DNA of 64,000 nt from Raffaelea ambrosiae (Eukaryota > Ascomycota > Sordariomycetes > Ophiostomatales > Ophiostomataceae). The position numbers and the translations under genes were made by a program. Positions 21,967 to 34,249 of this stretch are shown in pieces. Within the stretch, counting starts at the first letter, position 1, and the number at the start of each line of letters is the position of its first letter. Where the stretch lies: the NCBI GenBank assembly GCA_002778195.1, contig PCDI01000013.1:1023900-1087899 (forward strand). Direction: 5' to 3'. The notes under the pieces are model-generated. The model had not been told where the DNA came from and searched no databases. It worked only from the letters and a program-made list of their open reading frames with translations.

Positions 21967-23985
21967 GCCAGGCAGGAGTCAGAGGAGGAAGGAGCAACTG
22001 TGCGAGCGCGGGGACATGTGATCAGGAAGGGAGGAAAGAAGGAAAGAGGAAATGAGAAAGACGGAAAGAAGGAACGAGGAAAGAAGAAACAAAGAACAAG
22101 AACAAGGTAAAAAAGGTGCAAGAAAAGCGCGACAGGAACAGCAAGGAAACCAAACCGTAGACAGTCGGAATCTCGAGCGCGGAAAGTTGAAAAAAAAAAA
22201 ATTCACAGCCGACAAAATGGCGGCATATGCGACAGGCGACAGGCGAGAACAGGACGGCTGCCTTGCTTCTCTCTCGAGCAGAACTCGATCTTCAACTCGA
22301 TCTTCTCTCTCAACTTCTCTCTCAACTTCTCTCTCGACTTCTCTCTCAGCTTCTCTCTCAACTTCTCTCTCAGCGTCTCAGCTTCTCTTGTTTTCTCGTG
22401 TTCCGTCAAGCTTCCTCAGTCTTCCTCGCGAACTTCTCCTCTGCAGATCTCCCCCAATCACTCGTACTCTTTCCCTGTCTTCTTCACAGTCTTCCTCTCA
22501 GTCTTCTTTTCAGTCTTCCTCGCAGTCTCTCTTTCAATTGTCTCTCCGTCTGTCTTCCTCTCGGGTTAAGCAGCCTCTCAACAGGCCTCGCAACAAGCTC
22601 GCAATCGTTCTCAGTCGCGGGCTCGAATGCTGGGCTGGTCTGCGCGTATCAACCTGCGTGCCGTGCGTCGTTTCTTTTGCCGCTTCCAGAAGAAAAAAAA
22701 ACCCCCAAAGTCAAAAGCACCGAGAAGCTGCGAGGCGAATCATAATAAAGAAAAATAAACGAAACACACACACGAAAAATAAGAGGATCCTCGCCCCGTT
22801 GACGGAGTATCCTGCTGGCGGAGTTTGCCTGTCACAAGCTTTGCCAGCGTAAGAGCCCTGGCAGATATGCGCCATTGCCTGCTTATTAGGGCGCCTTATT
22901 AAGTCGACTGTGACTGTCTGGGACCGACTGCGACTTCACGGCAGGCAAGCACCTAAGCAGCCGCTACTACGGTGTGCAACCCCCCACTATCCACTATCCT
23001 GCCACTAGCCTACGAACGGGGGGGAAACGCCCCAGGAGTGGGCTGAGGTGCCGGCCACTATGCAGACCTGCTGGATCTCAGCTGCGCTCGAATCGCCCAA
23101 GAGGGGAGCGATTGGCCGCTGAAGGCAGCCGATACAGGGGCGGAAAGCGCCAATCCGCGTGGTGCGATTCCTATTATCTGGCGTATCCGGCGCTCAACGC
23201 AGGCCACGGAGATAACAACCTGTGGCAGCTCGGGCGGCCAAGTCCAGCGGGCGGAACGACCGGAAATCCGAGCTGGCGGTGTCTGCCGGGGGGGTGCACA
23301 CTAACGCTCCAGGGACTTTGCACTGACCACAGAAACCGAGAAACTGACCGCAAAACCACCCCAAGATGCAGGTTTCTTACACCCACATTACCCACGCATC
23401 GTCCTCTCGCTGCGACTCAACCACAGGAAGCCGTTCTCGCATATGGGCCCCCCACACCAAGCATCCCCCCCTGCGGCACAGAAGCGCTCAGTTGGTGGTC
23501 AGTAGTCCCTGGTGGCCTAGTGGCGGCCGCCTATTAGCTTACAGAAACACGCTGCGATCAAGGACGTGTATATCCGCTTGCCGCATGTGTGCCAGAAGGT
23601 GTGGGAGCCCTACGTAGCGACCCGGCCCTCAACATTGCCAGCAGCCGCATCTTGCTGGTCGCCAAGGCAGCCCTTCCCCCCTCGTTCTTGCGACTCTGTC
23701 CCGTCGGCGCCGAGGATTTCTGCGACTGCTTCCCGGCTGAGTCTGCACCCAGACGTCTGTGTGTCTTGGTTGCGTGTGCCTTCTGCCCGTCACTCTGACC
23801 CCTCGGCAGCGCGGAAGCATCCGCTAGGAGTGGGACCGCCGGGCCTGCTCTGCTTTGTTCTGTGCAGGCCCGTCCCTGGCCGACAGCAGTGCGCTGAGAA
23901 GCCCGCCGGGCCGCCTGAGGGTGCTCTCCCTCAAACACACACACACACACACACATACAGAGCAACCCTAGCGAGTTAGTGGGAC
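21967..23985. other. Intergenic: CDF transporter upstream and sirtuin promoter
   Basis: About 2 kb. It holds a purine-rich block (22020-22200), the 12-bp minisatellite at 22303-22374, further pyrimidine-rich DNA to 22560, and a CA tract at about 23935-23954, just before the sirtuin ATG. Long frames across the minisatellite are compositional. Confidence 0.45.
22303..22374. repeat. 12-bp minisatellite, six units
   Basis: Six consecutive 12-nt units of the form TTCTCTCTCAAC, with single-base variants (CGAC, CAGC), run without phase breaks from 22303 to 22374. They sit in a pyrimidine-rich intergenic strand. Confidence 0.9.
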
Positions 23986-25284
23986 ATGGCACTGCGCCGG
24001 CCGCTGTTGCGCATCCCCTACACCGATGCGCTGCCGTCTCCGCGCATCATCCCCCCACACGCCACGACTCCGCATGCTGCTGTGGCTGCCCTCGAGGCGT
24101 TTATGACGGCCTCGCCGCCACCGGGCCTGCCTGCCTCTACGGTTGTTCTCAGTGGTGCCGGCCTGTCTGTGGCCAGCGGCTTGGCCGACTACCGCGGCGA
24201 AAACGGCACGTACCGCGTCAACAAAACCTACCGTCCCATCTACTTTCACGAGTTTGTGGCCAGTCACGAAGCACGAAAACGGTACTGGGCTCGTAGTTTT
24301 CTGGGATGGACTACCCTGCGCAACGCGAAACCCAACATCGGCCACTACGCCGTGCGTGATCTCGGCCGCCTCGGCTACGTACACTCTGTCATCACCCAGA
24401 ACGTCGATTCCTTTCATCCCAAGGCCCACCCTGGCCACCCATCCACCGTGGAGCTGCATGGCTACCTGCGCTCGACAGTCTGCACCAGCTGCTTCCATGA
24501 ATTCTCTCGTGACGAGTTCCAGGACGAGCTCGCCCGCCTCAACCCGGCCTGGGCCGCCTTCCTCGAAGAGGCCATCGCCTCTGGCGCCCTCCAGGCTGAC
24601 AATCCAACCCAGCCGAGTCCGAGCGGTGTACAGCCAACACCCAATTTGGGATTCCGCGGCATCCGTTCCAATCCAGATGGCGACGTTGACGTACCCAATG
24701 CTCCATATACCACCTTTCGCTACCCGGCCTGCCCCCACTGCCTAGCAAATCCGCCCGTCTCGGCAGACGGACAGAAAATGCCGCCCGTCGAAGTTGACGC
24801 GGACGGCGCCTGGTCGCTCCCCGAGAAGTGCAATCTCCCTGCGGACAGTAAGAGCAAGGCAAAGTGCGCGGGCATCTTGAAGCCGGCTGTTGTCATGTTT
24901 GGCGAGAGCATCGCACCAGCCGTCAAGCACGCGGCCGAGGCGGCCATCGACGACGCCGGCCGCTTGCTGGTTCTGGCCACCTCGCTGGCCACATACTCGG
25001 CCTGGCGCCTGGCGAAACGGGCCAAAGACCGCGGCATGCCAATAGCCGTTGTCAATATGGGCGGCGTCCGCGGCGAGGACGTATTCTTCCAAAACCTGCA
25101 CCACCAGCAAGAAGGCACCGAGGGCGTCCGCGTGGAGATGTCTACGGATAGCATCTTGCCGATGTTGGTGGAGGAGCTGCAACAAGCCGGGCCGGGACCG
25201 AGGGCGCCATCGGGTGGTCAGGGTAGCGCCTCCGGGCGCGCAAACCGAACAGACCCAGCGATATTCAGGGACATGCTGTCGTAG
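23986..25284 (+). CDS. Sirtuin, class II (SIRT4-like) NAD-dependent protein deacylase (432 aa)
   Basis: Uses NAD+ to remove acyl groups (or transfer ADP-ribose) on protein lysines. Class II members are usually mitochondrial, and the N-terminus MALRRPLLRIPYTDAL would suit import. The core motifs in order are GAGLS at 57-61, GLADYRGENGTYR (class-II-type ADYR) at about 65-77, TQNVD at 137-141, catalytic His in ELHG (His158), the first zinc pair CTSC (C166, C169), the second pair CPHC (C249, C252) after an ~80-residue spacer, and KPAVVMFGE at 299-307. The following nucleotide-binding strand reads ATSLATYSAW, where most sirtuins have G-[TS]-S-L. The single exon starts at 23986. The spacer between zinc pairs and the insert before KPAVV are longer than in the human enzyme. 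Confidence 0.88.
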   Translation: MALRRPLLRIPYTDALPSPRIIPPHATTPHAAVAALEAFMTASPPPGLPASTVVLSGAGLSVASGLADYRGENGTYRVNKTYRPIYFHEFVASHEARKRYWARSFLGWTTLRNAKPNIGHYAVRDLGRLGYVHSVITQNVDSFHPKAHPGHPSTVELHGYLRSTVCTSCFHEFSRDEFQDELARLNPAWAAFLEEAIASGALQADNPTQPSPSGVQPTPNLGFRGIRSNPDGDVDVPNAPYTTFRYPACPHCLANPPVSADGQKMPPVEVDADGAWSLPEKCNLPADSKSKAKCAGILKPAVVMFGESIAPAVKHAAEAAIDDAGRLLVLATSLATYSAWRLAKRAKDRGMPIAVVNMGGVRGEDVFFQNLHHQQEGTEGVRVEMSTDSILPMLVEELQQAGPGPRAPSGGQGSASGRANRTDPAIFRDMLS

Positions 25285-25414
25285 AAGATAGAACTAGCAT
25301 TCATAGACCCTCTTAGGACAGAACCAAATGGTTGGATCAGACCAAAAGCCAGATCCAAAAAAGAAAGACAAAGACGCAACTTGCACAATGTTCTCTCTCT
25401 CTCTCTCATGCCAT

Positions 25415-26200
25415 TCAGTAGAAGCTGGTGACCTTGACCTTGCCAGCCGGCTCGGGCATAATCGGCGTTTCGGGGACGGCGGGCGAATCGGCAACGGGTT
25501 GGCTGGTCGGTGCTGCAGCGGCAGACTTCTTGTCTTGCTTCTTGGGCAGCTGGTCGCGCTGGAGTTCTTTCAAGACTGGGGGGGGGTGTTAGTTATAAGA
25601 AAGATGCTTTCTGTAGCTTTTGGGGGGGCCACCCAGAAGAAACGTTGACCGTTGGGACCCTCCTGAAAGAAACATACCTGCTTCCCACTCGGCTTCCCTT
25701 TCCGGGTCGCCCGCGCCGAGAATGCGCTCCACGTCGACGGTCTCGCCCTTTTGGATGCGCTCCACCACCTCCCGTAGCAGGCCAATCTTGGTCTCCGTCT
25801 GACGCACAAAGTTTTCGTAGTCACGCTTCAGCGTGATCATGTTGATGGACATGGACCCGATGAACAGGAAGATGAGGATGAAGAACGTGGCCGGGTTCCA
25901 TTCCTTGGAGCTCCAGTTGAAGAGCTTCGGCTTGTTCTTGTTGTCCGGCTGCCCCGGCTCCCCAGACGAGCCCTTCCGGAGGGGCTTCGGGATCAGCGAC
26001 TTCCAAAACGACGGCTGCGCAATCGTCGGCAGTGCGCTGTGCGAGTTGGCCCGTCGGGCGTGGGCAGCGGCCATGGCCATGACCAGCGTTGTGGCAGCCG
26101 GCTGCGGTGGAAGAGCATGTCCGGCAGCGGACAGCAGCGACAGAGGGCCACCGCGCCTCGCTGCGGTGCGCAGGAGTCCTTTGGAAACAAGAGCGTTCAT
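25415..26200 (-). CDS. Small fungal mitochondrial inner-membrane-type protein (227 aa)
   Basis: The model is complement(join(25415..25575,25678..26200)). A 102-bp intron (donor GTATGT, acceptor CCCCAG) joins EREAEWEA to VLKELQRDQLPKK. The protein has a basic, Ser/Ala-rich N-terminus (MNALVSKGLLRTAARR..) that looks like a mitochondrial presequence. One membrane span follows at about 103-122 (NPATFFILIFLFIGSMSINM). It is preceded by the W-[NS]-K-E-W motif and followed by a charged helical segment (LKRDYENFVRQTETKIGLLREVVERIQKG), probably coiled coil. The C-terminus is Pro/Ala-rich. It resembles a conserved uncharacterised fungal family (I believe the DUF5321 type, from memory). An upstream in-frame ATG at 26350 exists. 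I chose 26200 because the presequence starts there. Confidence 0.75.
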
Positions 26201-26765
26201 GGCTGGTTTGCAGAGTCGTATCTCGTCTTGTGCGTTCCTTGTTTGTGCGTGGGTTCTCGTGTCTCTTCGCGGGGCCTTTGTAGTTTTCAAAGTTTCGGAT
26301 GGTCGCGAAAAAACCGTTGCGGTCGAAAAAAAGTTTCCGCTATTGGCCATTTGGGTTTAGCGCCTGTTGCCGTGCCAACAGGGGACCGACCAATCTTCCG
26401 GGGCCAGGGTGGACTTTCCTCCCCAATCGTCAACCAAGCTCCAATGGCGCCTCTAGGCGTGTGTGCATTGTGTTTTTTGTGTATGCGTGCGCCGGGCCTG
26501 AGCCACTCCGGAGCCTTGTCCTCTCTGTCCATCCAGACGTGCTGCGGCTAATTTTTTTTTTCTCTGTCTATTCTCTCGCGTCTTACTTACTCTGCATTGT
26601 CTGGCGCGTTCTTTTCCTGTGTGCAGCTATTTCTAAACGTCTTCTTTTGTTTCTTTTTGTTCTTGCCGGCCATGCTTTCATGATCGAGAATCACGACTTT
26701 TTTCTTCATTGTTGTTTTCTGTCCTCTCTTCGTCCCTCCTCCTCCTCCTTCTCCTCGCTTAATCC
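26201..26765. promoter_or_regulatory. Divergent promoter region, mitochondrial protein / separase
   Basis: 565 bp between two divergent ATGs. Pyrimidine-rich stretches lead up to the separase ATG on the plus strand. No specific factor site is claimed. Confidence 0.4.
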
Positions 26766-29700
26766 ATGGCGTCCTCCCAGTGCCAGGTCGACGCGCTCCG
26801 ACATGCCGTCACCTCGACCTCCACGTGCACATCCGCGACGGTCGTCTCGCTGAAGTCTTTGCTGCTCCCCTCGCGAGAGGCCGACTCCAAGACGCGGGCC
26901 GCGGCCAGCAAGTCCGCGACCACCACATCCGCACGATCCGCACCGTCACGAGCTGCCTCCACCACGTCATCCCGACCAGGCACGGCCGCGTCCCGAAGAC
27001 GACCCGCGTCCGCACGCGACGACCCGCGCCAGGATGGCCTCCTCGTCCTGTCCGACAAGGAAAAGGCCCAGCTGGCCACGCACGTCATCAATGCCGCCCT
27101 CAAGTCCCTGACCGAGGCCTCCAAGCCATCTGCGACGGCGTCCGCGACGACCTCGGCTGCTCCCAAGACACCGTCGACCTCGCGCGTGCAGCAATTGGCC
27201 GGCGACGCCATGCCGCCGCCGCCAAAACCGACATCCAGGGCCGGCCTGCGACGCTCCAGCTCGGCGCCGTTGACGCCTCTCCAGCCGCGCACGCTGAACC
27301 GCGTGTCGACGTCGCCCACCAAGCCCACCCAGGAGCAGGCGACGGCCGTCCACAACAACAACAACAACAACAATAACCATACGGCATGTCTGGCCACAGT
27401 CGAGTGCGCAAGGGTGGCCTTTCTGGCCTTGCGAACACTCCAGGATGCCGGGCACGTGGCATTGCCGGAGCTGCAGCTGGAGGCCGGCATGTCCTCCTTT
27501 GTCACCAAGCTGATCGGGCTGCACATGCTGGACCACGCCTGTCGCGAGCTGCACAGTCTCAAGCGGCGCCTCCAGGGGAGCCTGCCGTCATCTGCAGCGT
27601 CTCCCGCGGACACAGCACACCCAGCAGCCACCGCAAAGACAGCCAGGACTACCAAGACGACAAAGGCCGCGACCAAAACCGTGCCCACGGCTTCAGAAAC
27701 GCATTCCGCCTCGACCCCGAGCGACCTCTTCGACTTTGGCGACGTGACCGCCGCTCCCGCTCCCACTCTGCGGCTGATCGTGGCGTCCCAGCTGCAGGCA
27801 CTCCGTATTCTGGCAGCGCTGAAGAAGCCGGCACACATCGACGCATCTCTGCCGTTTCTGCGGCGCAGCTGCAAGTCGTCCCCGCTGCAGCTGCTCGTCC
27901 GCTCGGCCAAGACGCCCGGCAGCAGCCAGGCAGAGCAGCAAAAGGCATTGCGGCAACTGGAGACGCTCTCGCAGCTGCTGCTGGCCCTGGCGCCCAGCAT
28001 CGCCAGCAAGGACGACGCTGCCTCTCTCGAGCCCAAGCTGCACATCTCGCCCCTGGCTGCCCTGGAACTGCAGACACTCAGCCTGGAGACCCGCCTGCGG
28101 TACTGGTTGCTGTCGGGCCACGGCAGTGGTGATGCCGACAAGGAAATCCTCTCGCCTCTCGCGCGGTGCCTCTCGACCTATGCGCGCCGCAGTCGCGCCG
28201 CCGGCAAAGCCTTGTCCTGGCCGTCCTGCCGCAGCCGCTTCGACCACATCCACGAGCTTTTGCAGACGGGGCCGTACGCCTTTGCGCACACGTCAAAGTC
28301 CCCCCTGGCCACCATCTACCAGACTCTCAGCACGGTCGCCCGCGAGACAGGCCAGCTCGACGACGCCATCCACTTCAGCTCCGCGCTCTGTGGCCTCCTG
28401 GACGCCAGCGAAGACTCGGCGGCGCGGCGCTCGTCCTCCTCGGCGGCGCTGCTCTCGCTGCAGCTGAAGAACCCGGCCAAGTACCTGTCTGATGCGCGCA
28501 CACTGCTGGCCGAGGTCCTCGAGTCCATCAAGGGGTCGCTCAAAGGCGACACGCTGGAGCTGGAAGAGCTGCTTGGCAACGTGTGCCTTGTACGCAAGGC
28601 GGCCGTGAGTCTCCTGATCAACGAATGGAGCCACGGCAAGCGGACGAGCCCGCCAGCCGACGACGAGCAGGGCAGCGGCTCCCAGCTGCCCAGCGCGGTC
28701 AAACAGCTGCTCGAGGCGTTCATCTACCAGTGCCCCCGTTTCTGCCTGCGCTGGCTGGGCAAGCCCCCCGCCGCCAAGAGCAGCACCAAGGACTTTCTGC
28801 GGTACGAGCAGCGGCGGCAGCTTCTGGCCCAGTCCATCCGCCACACGCTCGACTCGGCCTTTGTCGTGACCAAGACCATGGTTGAGGAGGACCGCATGGT
28901 GTGGGACCAGCTGGATTCGGTCCTGGGCGACTCGCTGACCGTGCTCGAGTACCTGGGCGGCGACGTCAAGGCCATGGACGCAGCCTCGTCCTACCATGTC
29001 AAAATCTCGCACTTTTACTACCTGAGCTACAATGCCTTGCGGCGGCGGCGGCGAGGACGGGGCGGGCCCGATCACGACCACCACCGTGCGGCCGATGCCG
29101 AGGCACTCAAGTCCCTGCGCCGCTCAATCGACTGCGTCAAGCACCGGTCCGCGCCCGAGAAAGAGAAGGCGCAGCTGGTTCCCAAGCTCGAGCGCATGGC
29201 CGACCTGTGCAAGTCCATGGGCCAGGTGGGCGAGGCCCTCGGCGCCCTGCAGACGATCCGCGGCAGTCTGGTCGACGATGGTGTCCTGGCCCATGTGGCG
29301 TCCCTTCTCAGCAGCGAGCCGCCGCGCCTGGCCTGGGGCGCCAGCGATGCGGCCGAGGCCCTGGGCCGGACGCTGGTGTCCATTGCGCGTCTGGAGCAGG
29401 TCCATGTGGACTGGTCGGCGGGCCTGGAAGAGATGGAGCAGGCAGCGGTTCTGGAGCACCAGCTCTACTTGATACTCATGGCTAGCAGCCACTCGTCTTC
29501 CAGCAAGAGCCGCCCTCCCCCGCGTCTTGCTCTGTCGCACCCTTGCGTGGTGTCCCTCTTGCGCATCTACTACCCGACGCAGTTCCCCATACGACGGCTG
29601 CGCACTCTGCTCCACCTGTTCTCGGCCAACATTGACAGCCCCGACGTCTTGGCGGATCTTGCACCGCAAATCCAGGCTGCCTTGGGGCTGATGGGATCCC

Positions 29701-32700
29701 AAGGCCTGGGCGCCGATACGACGCTCGCAAACTACCTGCCGTACTACAAGGTTCTCGCGGCCTCGCTGACGGGCTTCGCCGAGGGCTACCCAGACCCGGG
29801 GGTCATAGAATCGTGCCTGGCTGCCTGGAAAGCGATGCTGGTGGGCAGCCACACCGAAGCCGACCTGGATAAGACCATGGACAGCGCCGCGGATCTCCGC
29901 GTTCACCTGCAGTCGGTCGCCGAGTTTCTGCGGGCCATGGGCCGCGACTCTCTCCTGACCAAGGTCCTGGAACTCGTCTCGGATCTGTGCAAGGTCCTCT
30001 CGGGCACCGGGGATGACGATGGCGGCGCTGGCCAGCTTGTGCTTCGCAACGGCTCGCTGCTGGCGTCGCACTACACGCGGATGGGTGACTGCGTGCGGGC
30101 CGAGAAGATCCTTGCGCAGCTCAAGGTCGACTTCCAAGAGAATGGCGGCAGCTGTTCCGCCGAGACCGCGGCGAGTTTCCACCTGTCCTATGCCGAGTAC
30201 TTGATTGCTCTTGGCCGGCATGACGAAGCGTGAGTGTTCCGCGGAGGAGACACGGGTAGCGGGCGTCTTGCCAATTTGGAAAACTAACCATGGTGCTGCT
30301 ATAGACTCCACCACCTGATCGAAGCGAAGCCCGACACCGCATCGCCGCCGGAGAGCCGACTCGACGGAGCACACAGGCGCAGGCTCGGCGCATGCGCTTC
30401 CGTGCTTCATTCGTTCGTGGCGCTGGAGAAGGGCGATGCGTACTCGGCCTTGCAGAGCGCCAGGCAGGGTGTGCGGATGCTCTTCCACGACTGGGACCGG
30501 CTGGAGAAGGCCATGGCGGCGGCAACAGAGCAGGCCCCCTCGGCGGACGAAGCTGCGGAGCAGCAGAGCGTCGACCTTGGCGCATCACTTTGCGAGCCGG
30601 CTGAGCCGGCCGAGCCAGCAGAACGAGAGCCGTCTGTCGTCGCCGACACGTCGGTTGCGTCGGCAACGACCGCGCCAAAGACGGCAGCTTCGCCCGAGTT
30701 CTGGACACTCTTCCACCCGCTCTTCGACAGCATGCTCCGCCTATCTTTCATCTACGCCCACCTCGGCCTGTTCCAGGAAACCGTCTACTACGCAGAGCAG
30801 GCGCAGAAGATCGCCATGGTGACCAATGCGGCCATGTCTGTGGCCCAGGCCGAGGTCTGGCTGAGCACCGTCTGGCTCCGAGCAGGCAAGCTGGACAAGG
30901 CGGCCGAGACGGTGTCTCGAGCACGGGCACGCATGCCGGATATGGACCGGACTACCCGCAAAGCCACGCTGGCCTGCGAGCTTGCCGGCCTCTACCGGGA
31001 ACTGAAGGAGGAAGAGGGAGAACGGGCTATGCTCGAGGATGCCGAAGACATCATCCAATACTTGGAAAGCGGATCCAATGCCGCCGCCGCCGGGTCCGGA
31101 GAGTCTCCCGGAGAGTCTCCCGGAGAGTCTCCTGGAGGGCCGCCTGCCACAGCCGTCGACGACACCAACAAAGCGAAGAAGACGAGGGCGACCGCCGCCG
31201 GAAGAAAAACGCGGGCCACGACGGCAGCAGCCCGAGCCAAAACCACGGCCAGCACAGCTCGCAAAGCTGCAGCAGCGCCAACAAAGACCACGACCAGGAA
31301 GACTGCCGCTGCCGCCCGAGCTGTTGCCAATGCTGCCGCGTCTACGGTGGCTTCTATTCCGGCTCCGGCCCCAGCGAATGCACCGCCCTCGGACGCGGAC
31401 AGGGCGACTGTCGTGGGTCTGCGAACGGCCGTTGCCATCCAGCATGTTCTGTCGCTGCTCAGCAGAAAAGAGTGGCATGCGGCTCTGGAGATTCTGCGCG
31501 GAACTCCCTGGGCAGCAACAACGGGGAGCAGCAGCGGCACGGCAGCAGCCTCCAAGGTGCGGGGCGAGCTTTTGGCCGAGCGCGTCGCTCTGGCTGCCTG
31601 TCTTCTGGGCCTGAGCACGGACCAGATGGCCCGCGATGCTGTCTTCTCTGTTGTCCAGGACTCGACTCTGTCTTTCCCGGCCGTCAGCAGCAGCAGCAGC
31701 AGCAACAGCAGCAGTGTTGGTGGTGGCGGCGGTGTGAATGGTATGCCTGACAACGGCGACCGCCTGTCTCTGACGAAGGCATCGCCATCGGCCAGCAAGA
31801 GCCGAGCAGCGGGGGCCAAGATGCTCAAGAACGCGCTCGCCTTTGTCGACGGTCTGCAGGAAGCCCAGGACTGCCTCATCGAGGCACAGACCATGGCGGC
31901 CGTGTCTGGCGACGCCAGCATGCTGCACCGCATCTCCAGCATGCTGCAGAGTGCCGTCCTCGTGCTGACCGCCACCTCGTGGAGCCGTCCGCGCGCGCTG
32001 GGCCACCCTGGATTCGCCAGCTGCTCTGTCGAGCTGGCGCGCAACATGACCTGGCGCCGCGAGAGACGAGCGCTCTTGGTGGAGAAGGCGGCGTCCTCGC
32101 CCAACAATGGCGGCAGCAGCAGCAGCAGCAGCAGCAGCTGGCCGACCCTCGCTTCGTCTTGGGGCCCGGCCAGCAACAGTCTCTCTGAGTCCTCGTCCAG
32201 TAGACGATGCAGCCTCGGCCTGTCGACGACGAGCGACATCAGCCGCTTCCAGCGCGACTACATTGACATCATTCCCCAGGAGTGGAGTGTTGTGTCGCTG
32301 GCCCTGAGCGAGAACAAGCACGACCTCTGCATCACCAAACTGCAGGCCGGCCACAGCCCCTTTGTCATCCGCCTGCCGCTCGAGCGGGCCATCTCGCGCG
32401 ATGCCGACACGGAGGTCTTCAACTTCCAGCAGGGCCGCGCCGAGCTGCTCGACATTGTCGGGGCCATCAACGCCAGCTGCCACGACGCGCGCGACATGAC
32501 GGTCAAGGGCGCCAAGTCCTCCTGGTGGGCCGACCGCGAGGCGCTCGATGCCCGTCTCCAGGAACTGCTGGAGAACATTGAGCAGATCTGGCTCGGCGGC
32601 TTCCGCGGCATCTTTTCCCAGCACGCGCGCCGGCCCGACCTCTTTGCCCGCTTCCAGAGGACCTTCCAGGGCATCCTCGACAAGCACCTGCCGTCGCGCC

Positions 32701-33992
32701 GGAGAACCGGGCGGCCGAACAAGCGGGGAGCCCGAGGAGCAGCAGCTTCGGCAACAGGAACCTCCTCTTCGCACAGAGTCTCGCTGGACCCGCGCACGCT
32801 CGACCTCTTTATCGGCCTGGGCGACGCCACCGTAGACGGCTGCGACTTTGACGACGCCCTCAACGACCTGCTGTACTTTGTCGTCGACATTTTGCAGTTT
32901 CACGGCGAGCGCAACGCCTACGACGAGATCGATTTCGACTCGATGCTGGTCGAGACGTTCGACGCCCTCTTCGCCTACCACGCGGCCGTTCACGATGCCG
33001 CTGCCGAGCATGACCCGTCCGACGACGCCGACCACCACCACCACCACCCCCACCACCCCCATACGATCCTCGTGCTGGACAAGGCGCTCCATGTGTTTCC
33101 CTGGGAATCGCTGCCGTGCATGCAGGGGCTGGCCGTGTCGCGCGTGCCTTCGCTGGCCTGCCTGCGGCGGCTGCTTCTCGATCGGCAGGCGGTGGCGTCT
33201 CTGGACGACCTGGGTGACGCAGCCAGCCACGGCCAAGACGGAACGACGCGTAGTCGGTTCCGCTGCAAGGCGTCGGCGGCGTCGGGAGCGTACATGCTCA
33301 ACCCGGGCGGTGATCTTCCGACGACGGAGACTACGTTTGACGGGCCGCTCTCGAGTCTGCGTGCCGGGTCGGGGACGGGGTCCTCGTCGGTGAGCGGATC
33401 CTCGGTGAGCGGATCCTCGGTGAGCGGATCCTCGGGGTGGACCCGCATTGTCGGACGCGCGCCGACCGAGGACGAGTTTGCGGCCATTCTGCGCGACAAG
33501 GACGTGCTGCTGTACTTTGGGCACGGCAGCGGCGCCCAGTACATCCGGGGGCGGACGGTGCGCAAGCTGGAGCGGTGCCGGGCGGCGACGCTGCTGATGG
33601 GCTGCAGCTCGGCCGGGCTGGACTACAATGGCGAGTTTGAGCTGCACGGGCCGGTGTGGAACTACATGCTGGCCGGGTGTCCGGCGGTGGTGGGCACGCT
33701 GTGGGACGTGACGGACAAGGACATTGACCGCTTTGCGGGCCGGGCATTTGAGGAATGGGGTCTGCTGCCCGCCGGGACCTTTGGATTCGGGCTGGGGGGG
33801 GACGGCCATCGTGGCCAAGGAAAAGGCAAGGCCAAAAAGGACAAGACGGCAGCAGCCGCTGCCGTGGCCCGGACGGTGTCTTCGGGCCAGTCGCTGGTCG
33901 AGGCCATTGCGCATGCCCGGGACGCGCCTCGGTTCCGGTACCTGACCGCCGCGGCGGTGTGCGTATACGGCATTCCGGTGTATCTGAGCTGA
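26766..33992 (+). CDS. esp1: Separase (Esp1/Cut1/BimB), cysteine protease (2383 aa)
   Basis: Cleaves the Scc1/Rad21 kleisin of cohesin at anaphase onset and is held inactive by securin. The model is join(26766..30229,30305..33992). A single 75-bp intron (GTGAGT..CTATAG) splits an Ala codon. The first ~2000 residues are helical-repeat and disordered sequence, with an Ala/Lys/Arg/Thr-rich linker after the GES-P repeats (31098-31133). The C-terminal protease domain contains ILVLDKALHVFPWESLPCM, SRVPSLACLRRLL, YMLNPGGDLPTTETTF, GRAPTEDEF, YFGHGSG (catalytic His about 2228) and LLMGCSSAGL (catalytic Cys about 2255). It then has HGPVWNYMLAGCPAVVGTLWDVTDKDIDRF and a conserved C-terminal YGIPVY. A Ser/Gly/Val repeat sits just before the catalytic His. 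The length is within the fungal range. The start is the first ATG of the open frame. The large antisense frames are shadows. Confidence 0.95.
31098..31133. repeat. In-frame 12-bp repeat in separase (three units)
   Basis: GGAGAGTCTCCC is repeated three times in frame, encoding GESPGESPGESP in the low-complexity linker of separase. The last unit ends in T. Confidence 0.9.
33389..33433. repeat. In-frame 15-bp repeat in the separase protease domain (three units)
   Basis: GGTGAGCGGATCCTC is repeated three times without error, encoding SVSGS units. It lies between the substrate-domain motif YMLNPGGDL and GRAPTEDEF, about 50 residues before the catalytic His. Perfect identity suggests a recent expansion. 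Confidence 0.9.
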
Positions 33993-34213
33993 TGCGATGG
34001 CCCGTTTTTTCCTCGGCGGTTTGGGTCAGGGGTGGTGGTGACCGGTCCGACAAGGGAAAACAAAACACTCTGGACGATTTAGCCGGACCACGCACCAAGA
34101 CACGGCCGCCCTCTACGCCAAACAAGAACAAATCGTTTTCCCAGGGTCTGTCCCTGTTTGCCTTGTTTGCTTCTGTCTGGAAGAAAAAAAAATTATTCCG
34201 GTGTTTTGTTTTG

Positions 34214-34216
<3 letters not shown>

Positions 34217-34244
<28 letters not shown>
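34217..34244. repeat. AG dinucleotide microsatellite
   Basis: 14 uninterrupted AG units in the 3' flank of separase. Confidence 0.95.

Positions 34245-34249
<5 letters not shown>

Noticed and set aside
22052..22852. 266-codon plus-strand frame
   Set aside because: Its length comes from the 12-bp minisatellite and pyrimidine-rich DNA; the translation is Ser/Leu repeats without a domain.
23513..23523. Perfect tRNA A-box-like TGGCCTAGTGG
   Set aside because: No B box (GGTTCGANTCC) and no cloverleaf partner stems within 90 bp.
22974..23537. 187-codon plus-strand frame before the sirtuin
   Set aside because: Composition does not look coding and no motif was found; other frames are equally open.
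30741..33914. 1057-codon minus-strand open frame opposite separase
   Set aside because: Antisense shadow caused by strong third-position G/C in the separase gene; composition is Arg/Val/Gly-biased with no family match.
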